Below, piece after piece: positions 59,101 through 64,000 of a stretch of 64,000 nt of DNA. The DNA is from Paragonimus westermani (taxonomy: Eukaryota; Platyhelminthes; Trematoda; Plagiorchiida; Troglotrematidae). Within the stretch, counting starts at the first letter, position 1, and each line of letters begins with the position of its first letter. The position numbers and the translations under genes were made by a program. Under the pieces are notes generated by a model that did not search any database, had not been told where the DNA came from, and saw nothing but the letters and a program-made list of their open reading frames with translations. The stretch lies in assembly GCA_008508345.1 (NCBI GenBank), contig QNGE01000141.1:114119-178118 (forward strand), read 5' to 3'.

Positions 59101-61519
59101 TAGATGACTCACCGAAAATATCACTTATCTGTAAATGACCAGAAGCAACAATACATTATATTAAGTATCGATGACTTGAATGTCGTTCATAGTGAGCAGT
59201 TCCTTGACTTCGGACTTATTTGCTGTTCGATGGACAGAGCTCATACACTGTTTTATTTGCATTGGTCAAATACCCGAGGATGAAAATTAGCAACAAATTC
59301 AATGTATTCCGGTGCTTATTAGCTCAAATAGTTCCAAGGTTGATATCGTTCTCATTGAAATGTATTTGCCTTCACAGTTAACAACATTCTTTCTTATATG
59401 ATCCACACCTAGGGCTTCCAATGTTTCCTCTGCGCAAAACAGTCATTCAAGAAGAGAAACTACCTAATTACAATCATTGATGAGACGTTGAACTGTAAAA
59501 ATTACTTCAACTGCTTATATCTGTCAGTCACATCGCCGAATGAACTGCAGTAAATGTGGAACGTATGGTTATGTATTCTTGTTCCCGGAGGTGCGTCCTG
59601 CTACGTCATAACTTAATTACGCGTCACGTTCTGCGACTCATTTGACCAAAAGGGAGCTGTTTAAGCTGAAACTCGTTCGTTAGCAATCTTATTTCAAAAA
59701 ATGTGTCCCGAAAGACAGCTAAGTTCAATGTGCTGTTATAATGCATCAAGCTATAGAAATGTTTGGAATTCATGTGGTAGTTATAGACAACATTGAATAA
59801 GCAAGAGATTGTTGCAGATACATATATAAACATTTCAAAAACACAAGGAACAAGCACGTAAGTTTTGAATTGAAAGCCACAAAAACATTATGAGTAAATG
59901 CATCCAATGCGGTTTGGGATCATGGTATTCAAGTTGCCTGACTGCGGACTGAAGTTGCAAATGCTAAGTCAGTTTTCAGATATCCCATATACACTGTTGC
60001 GATGTTTAAACTACACATACTTGACACCCAAACCCTTTGGTGGCATTCCACGCTCAATCCACTAAGTATTCAAAGTTGGGATATATTGAATGAACTAGCT
60101 TGTCTCATCTTTTAGCATCGTAAGGATTTTTGAAGCAGAGTTCATGCAATGGGAATTTCCTTTATGCCGTTGTTGAGCGAACGGGGACTCCGTGCGTACG
60201 TTGATAAACAAGTGAGCGAATGGGATAAACGAAATGTCAACACCCAAATGAAGTTTCACCGGAGAACAGTTGTGTATTGGCGTGGAATCAGATTAGAAAA
60301 TTTAGTAACATTCACAAGACCATAACGGCCATCCTAGTGGTAAGAGGTTGCCTGGTCATTTCAAAGGGGTTTGTCGAATGCGCTCTCCTCGACAGCCCTA
60401 GCCACGTCTAAGCACTATCATAAATCCTTTCGGTTACCGTGGGTGGAAACTGACAAACCCAACGTTAGTATGTAATGTCAGTGATCTCAAACAAGCGTTA
60501 CGGCGGTTTGTATCATCATTCCAAATACACTTCTGAGGAGAAGTCTAAATTATTCAATGAACTGGAGACAGTATGCTTAGGGTGACATTTTTACTAACGG
60601 CGTAAATACAGATAATACTACGTTCAATACCACTTTTCATTTTTGGTTTGACTGATGAAGAGCGTAAAATGGCAATTCACTCGATCAAAAACGATTTTAC
60701 CGAAACGCCCCGAAGGAGTCTCTCATGTCTGTTAAGGCCGACAAAAGGAGTTGGCTACACCCTTTTTCGGACATATCTGTGAGCTTTTAAGTAAAACGCT
60801 ACTTAATCTGCACCAGAAATATATCCCTAAATGACTCACAGAACTATGGGGTGGCTAAGGAAGAGCGCCTCGTGTAGAACGACTGAAAGAACAAGCTTAC
60901 TGAATATGTTTTCCATTCTTCGATGACACACTGCCTTATGGGACCATGCCTTCATCCATCTCCAAGTCAATCATCTGGTTGACATCCGGCAAAACTGTGG
61001 TTAGAGAACAGCTGTTTGCGTTCCTTCATACACAAGCGGCGCTCGCTCGCAAGAGTGTGCTTCGGCGTAAACAGTGTTCGCACACAGTCAAACGGCAACT
61101 TTTGTACCTTGTTTCCATTTAACAACCATACAAAAAACAAAGACAGGCAAACAGTACTTGAAAAAAGGAGCATGAAACCGAAGCGTAATATTTCCAAACG
61201 TGAACATTTTCCGACCGAAACCCATTCATAAGGATTGTTTTTGCACCTCTGCGAAAGGTCACGGAAGTAGTTGGTATGTACTGTGATGAGGTACTGGGCC
61301 TTACAAACACATAATAGAACACTATTTCACCTTTGTCTCAGATTCATCACAGAGTGACAGCGAACCTGTGTTCCGAGATGTTAGCCCTTCTGATAGAATA
61401 CGAAGTAATTTTACAACACAGGATTAAGTCCTTGATCGTCAGAGTTGCGGTTTATAAGGATGATTGTTGACAATCACAACGTTCATTTGCACAAACTGTG
61501 GACTTGAGCTACATACCAA
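56130..61519. other. 5.4 kb without a firm gene
   Basis: The ORF at 56,313-56,501 (ATFRTHCWLA) and the ORF at 58,890-59,138 (ILITLSVF ... KQCSVEF) are weakly Ig-like, without borders that phase together. The minus-strand ORF at 60,967-61,197 starts with a hydrophobic stretch but lacks support. A short tandem (CTGTGGGGA doubled) lies near 57,838-57,856. Confidence 0.4.
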
Positions 61520-62066
61520 GGAGGTATGTCTGTGGTGGATTGTCAGGCCGGAGGTGCGAGTTTTCGAGCGCTCAGCCGAATACCTAAACGCGGGGGAGGT
61601 ACGTTCAAAAGCCTGCCGCGGTCGAATCAAGAACAACGTGCACGACCAGATGAGTCATCGTTCGACTGGATCGGACCAACGGGCGAGGCAGGGCAGGCGA
61701 AATACGACAGACGGCTAGATCGGAGGCGTGGTTTTTCCAACATTTAGAGGAACATCTTGACACGATATTGGAATTCGGTCAAGGCCAACATTGGGTGGAT
61801 GGCGGACAGCACGAGCAGCTGGACGAGCCATCGCGCAACGAAATCGAACAAACAGACGATGAATGGCAAGCGGAAAACCCCCCGATAGAAGGCACCGATC
61901 ATACACGTAAACTGGTTAGAAGTGCACACGACGTGTGAACGGAAACCGGGGGGTGTTGCGGGTTGGAATTATGACTCATAAACGAGAGAGCGCGCGTTGC
62001 ATGTGACTGGCGATTCGGACAATAAAGATTGTGCTTTATTGGACGCCTTCTCGGTACATGTCGACA
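61520..62066 (+). mobile_element. Possible 3' end of an LTR element (GC-rich)
   Basis: This patch is clearly more GC-rich than its surroundings. A charged open frame (about 61,655-61,938) ends in LVRSAHDV. A purine-rich GGAAACCGGGGGG at 61,941-61,953 then abuts TGTTGCGGGTTGG, as a polypurine tract abuts an LTR. A stretch with AATAAA at 62,021 follows and ends ...GTCGACA at 62,066. It could be the tail of pol plus a short LTR. No second LTR, RT or integrase motif was found, so the call is tentative. Confidence 0.3.
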
Positions 62067-64000
62067 GCCTCCAGGTTTCACATAAATTGATATGGTATTT
62101 CAATGTGACGGAAAACGGTTGGGATTATTTACGTGAGAACAAGAAAAGTGGGCACTACTTGCACAGATTGATTCATCAGAGTCATGTGGTCGAAACTATG
62201 ACCAATTTCAAAGTGAACATGGCCAATGATGTATTTAGCAACAGCAGCAATTGAATTGTTACTGACGAGAAGGGTCCAACTATAAACGATCAACCAATAA
62301 ATTGACATACAATCGGACTGAATTAAACTCACAAGAATCACTCTTCACTCTTCAGGACTACGATAGATTTGGAGTCAGTACAGAAGATCGGTGTTCTGTG
62401 TTAGTATGTTTCCGAGGTACGGATGTCGGTAAGTCTGGAACAAAAGAGATAGATCCCAGGTACAGCTTTTAGTGAGCCATCTCGAGATAGCTAAGAGGGG
62501 GATTCGCTCAAAGGTACAATCGATCGCTATCAGAGGACGTAATCCAGTGTTTACGAACGCGCCTTGCTCCAGCCATACAACTTCCGTAAACTTGGTTGTT
62601 TCAGGCTGCTCTCTCACATGAACACACACGCACAAGTAACTTTGTCACTCGGAGTATAAAACCATATCGTGTAAAGAACAGAAATATAAAAGTACTATTA
62701 CTTTTAGTCTGAGCAGTTTTATAAGGTGGTTCACCTTCACTATCATTTCAGCTGGAATGCGCAAATCAGCCCAAATGTGTAGACTCAATCACTCCCGCAT
62801 TGTTCATTTTATTACAAAACGTTTGCAACCTGATTATCTAAAACCTCAACTTATGCTGGTAACACCACCACTACCGTTCACGACTATTAGAAACTGTAGT
62901 TAAAATCAGATCAATAATCTACATCCAAGTATTCCTTATACACATCAAATAGTGTGGCCTCACGGCTGTCTCATGCGTTTCAACAAAATTTTCTGAGATG
63001 TTCATGTTCCGCATATTTCCCCAGTCTTTTCGCTTTCACTCCAACTTCTTTATACTTATTCCCTGTATGGTTGTTGATTGTCTGACACACCGCTGGATTA
63101 CAGTCAATACAATGGAGTCTCCGCAAGCCACTGCAGTGTCGCATTCTACATTACTTTTGGACGTAAGGACTTAGCTTTCTCGACAATAAAACGAACATTT
63201 CGTTGACTGATTAGCCTAAAAAGAATATCGAACTTATTGTGTGGAACTTGTTACACGCAACGTTCCAGAACAATCACATTCGTTGTGATAATGCGGAAAA
63301 CGTTTTTGTGGGACTGCAGACAATCTTCAACAATTCGGAAAATTCATTTTCTACCTTCAATCTTGAGCTAATAGCATAACCAGTGTGGTCCTGTTGGTAG
63401 ACTGAAATCTACTGCTGTGGTAGAAATTTTGGACTAACGAGAAACTGCAATGCCATTACTCACCCAATTTTTCTGGCAAAAATCCGATCTCTGTGTTCTT
63501 GATACTGCGTTCCAAAGACTGAAGATGTCAAGACCTGCACCGTGAAACAGATAACTTCCAGCGAATTGATAATAGTGGATTGAGGACAGACTGATTAAAG
63601 GTAATGAAGTGAATATAAACCGCACAATGACAAACACACTTTAACTGTGTTTACTGCCGGGATTCAAGATAACTGTGTATTGCATATTGTGTGATCCTGT
63701 CAGACGGGCGACGTAAACAGTAGCCGTCTAAATGGGACATGCTGACTTTTGTTTGGCCACCTAATTTTAAATGGGCGTTAGTATGAATGGATGAACACAA
63801 CCTGTAAAGTTATAACTGTCGTAGTCCTGTACCATTTTCTATCACAGTAAATTAAATATATTCAGCTGTTCTGTATGTGTTGTGTCTACGCAAAGTGAAA
63901 GTTACGTTGCATGTCTGTAACTAGAGCATAGCAATTTTTGAAGACGAACAAAAGGTGCAACATAATCCCATTTCAAATGACAGTATCTTTGCTGAGACTA
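62067..64000. other. No firm gene to the window end
   Basis: The ORF at 61,997-62,254 ends in a glycosylated, beta-rich stretch (LIWYFNVTENGWDYL) after an acceptor-like GACAGCCTCCAG, and might be an exon. A 15-base match to the PLE 2 fold-back lies at 62,817-62,831. The rest shows nothing. Confidence 0.4.

Noticed and set aside
60967..61197. Minus-strand membrane protein ORF
   Set aside because: A hydrophobic start without splice borders, neighbours or domain support is common by chance in AT-rich DNA.

Overview
This window is eukaryotic nuclear DNA, most likely from a flatworm and plausibly a digenean trematode. There is no operon structure, ribosome-binding site or long continuous gene. 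Genes appear as short exons with GT/AG borders separated by kilobases. The recognisable mobile DNA consists of Penelope-like elements (PLEs), a Ty3/Gypsy-type LTR element, an R2-type non-LTR element and tRNA-derived SINEs. By eye G+C is about 40%, except in the GC-rich Gypsy copy (13.06-15.57 kb) and a GC-rich patch at 61.5-62.07 kb. The host group is an inference, not something the sequence proves.

Mobile DNA. At 12.24-16.06 kb a PLE (reverse transcriptase plus GIY-YIG endonuclease) is split by a Gypsy-type LTR element lying on the minus strand. The Gypsy copy keeps two LTRs, a primer-binding site, a polypurine tract, Gag with a zinc knuckle, a DTGA protease and the front of RT, but has lost RNase H and integrase. 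A second PLE at 30.48-32.24 kb is broken by a 212-base fold-back whose two arms each carry a hammerhead-ribozyme-like core. A third PLE endonuclease fragment lies on the minus strand at 34.06-34.53 kb. An R2-like element fragment lies on the minus strand at 49.33-50.88 kb. Smaller repeats are a fold-back/TIR element at 55.39-55.67 kb with a related end at 18.04 kb, a 22-base perfect hairpin at 32.53 kb, two tRNA-derived SINEs (40.45 and 52.39 kb), and a possible LTR-element end at 61.9 kb.

Host genes. All credible host exons are on the plus strand. The clearest is an immunoglobulin-like (Ig) exon at 48,294-48,729. An Ig exon at 44,134-44,673 matches in phase a signal-peptide exon at 39,011-39,047 and is followed by a second Ig exon at 44,784. 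An Ig pair at 6.3-7.3 kb is followed by a membrane-anchor exon at 9.09 kb. A signal-peptide exon at 23.41 kb and a 117-base exon at 24.66 kb are followed by an Ig-like ORF at 26.5 kb and a membrane-anchor exon at 27.66 kb. Further Ig-like fragments lie at 17.4-18.0, 38.4 and 55.7-56.1 kb. My main hypothesis is that the window holds a same-strand cluster of small, fast-diverging Ig-superfamily surface or secreted genes and gene relics, laced with retroelements. Alternatives are one very large Ig gene, or over-reading of some weak fragments. Only the 48.3 kb exon is convincing alone; the others rest on exon phase, splice borders and resemblance to each other.

The rest of the window (most of 0-4, 18-23, 28-30, 32.6-34, 39-44, 50.9-55.4 and 56.1-64 kb) shows no gene, rRNA or CRISPR array that I can support, and is best read as intron and intergenic DNA.
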